Shown here one piece after another: positions 13,305-15,205 of a stretch of 15,205 nucleotides of DNA. A model generated the notes under the pieces. The model saw only the letters and a program-made list of their open reading frames with translations. It had not been told where the DNA came from and did not search any database. Location: NCBI GenBank assembly GCA_015655255.1, contig JAATFJ010000283.1, positions 1-15,205 on the forward strand, read 5' to 3'. Each line of letters starts with the position of its first letter. The first letter of the stretch is position 1. The position numbers and the translations under genes are program-made. Source of the DNA: Actinomycetales bacterium (GTDB lineage: Bacteria; Actinomycetota; Actinomycetes; Actinomycetales; Microbacteriaceae).

Positions 13305-15205
13305 GCGCCGAAACCTCGCCCGCAGAGCAGGACCAGTACGAGCAGGAGTTCGCCGAGCAGGCGCGGCTCACTTCGGGAGACTTCGACAGCGTCGCCCCGG
13401 GAAAGGCCGATCACTTCGGTCCCAGCTTCCGGCGCATGCTCGGACTCCTCCGCCCGTGGACGGGAGGGTTCATCTTCGTTTCCGCCCTCGGCGCGCTGGG
13501 CGTCGTGCTCACTGTCATCGCCCCCAAGGTGCTCGGCGAGGCGACGAACATTATCTATGAGGGCTTTATCTCCACCATGCTGGGGAATCAGGGGCTCCCC
13601 TCCGGTACCTCCCAGGCCGAGGTCGTCGAGCTGCTGCGCTCGCAGGGGCAGGACGACTTCGCGAACATGGTCGCCGCCATGAGCGACTTCCACGTCGGCG
13701 CGGGCATCGACTTCGAGCGTCTGCGCTGGGTCATCATCGCGGTGTTGTCCATCTACATCGTCTCCGCGCTCCTCAGCTGGGTGCAGGGCTACGTCATCAA
13801 CGTCATCATGATGCGGGCGATGTGGGGGCTCCGTCAGGACGTCGAGGCGAAGATCAACCGGCTGCCGCTGTCGTACTTCGACAAGGTGCAGCGCGGCGAC
13901 CTCATCTCCCGCGTGACCAACGACATCGACAACATCACCCAGACCATGCAGCAATCGCTGTCCGGGGCGATCACCCAGGTCCTCACGGTGGTCGGCGTGC
14001 TCGCGATGATGTTCCAGGTCTCCTGGCAGCTCGCCCTCGTCGCCCTCGTCGCCCTGCCGCTCATGTTCGTCATCTTCGGCGTCATCGGCCCGCGCTCGCA
14101 GAAGGCCTTCGGCACCCAGTGGCGTAAGGTCGGCCGGCTCAACGCGCGTGTTGAGGAGTCCTTCTCCGGACATGCCCTCGTCAAGGTGTTCGGGCGAGAG
14201 AAGGACGCGCAGGAGAAGTTCGAGGCCGAGAACGAAGAGCTCTACCGGGCGAGCTTCACGGCGCAGTTCCTCTCTGGCATCATCATGCCGGCTATGACGT
14301 TTGTCGGCAGCCTCACCTTCGTGGGGATCGCCGTGCTCGGCGGTCTCATGGTCGCGAGCGGGCAGCTCCGGCTCGGTGATGTGCAGGCGTTCATCCAGTA
14401 CTCCCAGCAGTTCACGCAGCCGCTGTCCGAGCTCGGCGGGATGGCTGCCGTCGTCCAGTCCGGGACGGCATCGGCCGAGCGGGTCTTCGCCCTGCTCGAC
14501 GCGGAGGAGCAGGAGCCAGATACGGAGGACGCGCCGCACCTCTCCGCGGGCGAAGGGGTCATCGAGTTCCAGCACGTCGCCTTCTCCTATAGCGCCGCAC
14601 AGCCTCTCATCCGTGACCTCTCCTTCCGGGTCGAGCCGGGACAGACCGTCGCGATCGTCGGGCCCACGGGCGCCGGGAAGACGACGCTCGTCAACCTCAT
14701 CATGCGGTTCTACGAGCTCGACTCCGGACGCATCCTCATCGACGGACAGGACATCTCCGATGTCAGCCGTGCGGAGCTGCGCGGGAAGACCGGAATGGTG
14801 CTGCAGGATCCGTGGCTCTTCGCGGGATCGATCCGGGAGAACATCCGCTACGGGCGCTCCTCCGCCACCGATGAGGAGGTGCAGGAGGCGGCCATGGCCA
14901 CCTACGTCGACCGCTTCGTGCACTCCCTGCCGGAGGGCTATGACACCGTGCTCGACGAGGAGGCCTCGAACGTTTCGGCGGGCGAGCGACAGCTCATCAC
15001 CATCGCACGCGCCTTCGTCGCGAAGCCGTCGATCCTCATCCTCGATGAGGCGACGAGCGCCGTCGACACCCGCACCGAGTTGCTTCTCCAGCACGCGATG
15101 GCCGCGCTGCGGAAGGGGCGCACCTCGTTCGTCATCGCGCACCGCCTCTCTACGATCCGCGATGCGGACCTCATTCTCGTCATGGAGCACGGCGACATCG
15201 TCGAG
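13301..15205 (+). CDS. Heterodimeric ABC exporter subunit B (permease-ATPase), catalytically competent, 3' truncated by window
   Basis: The frame is open from ATG 13301 to the window end, giving 635 residues; roughly 25-30 are probably missing. It carries a polar N-terminal extension (about 1-45), a six-helix exporter domain with a long loop between helices one and two (about 80-140), and a nucleotide-binding domain with Walker A GPTGAGKT (454-461), Q502, Walker B ILILDEATSAVD with catalytic E583, and H-loop H614. The signature is NVSAGERQ (557-564), deviating from LSGGQ. This is the expected complement: its altered signature faces the degenerate Walker B of subunit A, while its own Glu and His face the intact signature of subunit A. 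It overlaps subunit A by 4 nt. The substrate is unknown. Confidence 0.92.
   Translation, partial: MSAETSPAEQDQYEQEFAEQARLTSGDFDSVAPGKADHFGPSFRRMLGLLRPWTGGFIFVSALGALGVVLTVIAPKVLGEATNIIYEGFISTMLGNQGLPSGTSQAEVVELLRSQGQDDFANMVAAMSDFHVGAGIDFERLRWVIIAVLSIYIVSALLSWVQGYVINVIMMRAMWGLRQDVEAKINRLPLSYFDKVQRGDLISRVTNDIDNITQTMQQSLSGAITQVLTVVGVLAMMFQVSWQLALVALVALPLMFVIFGVIGPRSQKAFGTQWRKVGRLNARVEESFSGHALVKVFGREKDAQEKFEAENEELYRASFTAQFLSGIIMPAMTFVGSLTFVGIAVLGGLMVASGQLRLGDVQAFIQYSQQFTQPLSELGGMAAVVQSGTASAERVFALLDAEEQEPDTEDAPHLSAGEGVIEFQHVAFSYSAAQPLIRDLSFRVEPGQTVAIVGPTGAGKTTLVNLIMRFYELDSGRILIDGQDISDVSRAELRGKTGMVLQDPWLFAGSIRENIRYGRSSATDEEVQEAAMATYVDRFVHSLPEGYDTVLDEEASNVSAGERQLITIARAFVAKPSILILDEATSAVDTRTELLLQHAMAALRKGRTSFVIAHRLSTIRDADLILVMEHGDIVE

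Noticed and set aside
13262..15190. Large antisense open frame (642 codons) opposite exporter subunit B
   Set aside because: It is Arg/Glu/Asp/His-rich, typical of the reverse strand of high-GC genes, and opposes a gene with clear motifs. The same applies to 2975-4681 and 11271-13040 on the minus strand.

Overview
This is a high-GC, gene-dense bacterial window with many overlapping stops and starts. It looks like an actinobacterium, most likely order Micrococcales; I cannot fix the family. The evidence is the base composition, the coproporphyrin-type heme genes in the order cgoX(hemY)-chdC(hemQ)-hemC-hemD-hemB-hemL, a distal histidine in ChdC typical of actinobacterial members, a YtxH/Holin-X/DUF3618 cassette, and a candidate leaderless TAnnnT promoter.

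Positions 1-7120 (+) hold a heme biosynthesis cluster. It begins with the C-terminal two thirds of coproporphyrinogen oxidase. After a 144-nt gap come three small membrane-associated proteins (YtxH-like, Holin-X, DUF3618-like) that have no known heme role. Then follow coproheme decarboxylase (chdC), hydroxymethylbilane synthase (hemC), uroporphyrinogen-III synthase (hemD), porphobilinogen synthase (hemB) and glutamate-1-semialdehyde aminomutase (hemL). hemC-hemD-hemB overlap or abut, so they are probably translationally coupled. HemL makes 5-aminolevulinate, HemB joins two of these, HemC and HemD build uroporphyrinogen III, and CgoX and ChdC act at the end of the branch. hemE, hemA and the ferrochelatase are not visible. 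A compound hairpin lies between hemB and hemL, and a long imperfect hairpin (about 88 nt) follows hemL.

Positions 7327-10238 hold a small PH-like conserved hypothetical gene (+), then convergent to it a two-gene ABC-2 type exporter on the minus strand (ATPase then permease, 4-nt overlap). The ATPase carries an unusual acidic, low-complexity tail of about 224 residues. A GC-rich hairpin separates the convergent genes.

Positions 10360-15205 (+) hold a 3-hydroxyisobutyryl-CoA hydrolase of valine catabolism, probably leaderless, followed by hairpins overlapping its stop codon. Next is a two-gene heterodimeric type IV ABC exporter of the TM287/288, BmrCD or LmrCD kind. Its first subunit has the degenerate catalytic residues and its second, cut by the window end, has the canonical ones.

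I found no tRNA, rRNA, CRISPR, insertion sequence or phage module. Most of the window is ordinary core metabolism. The best leads are the membrane cassette inside the heme cluster, the structured intergenic elements, and the disordered ATPase tail.
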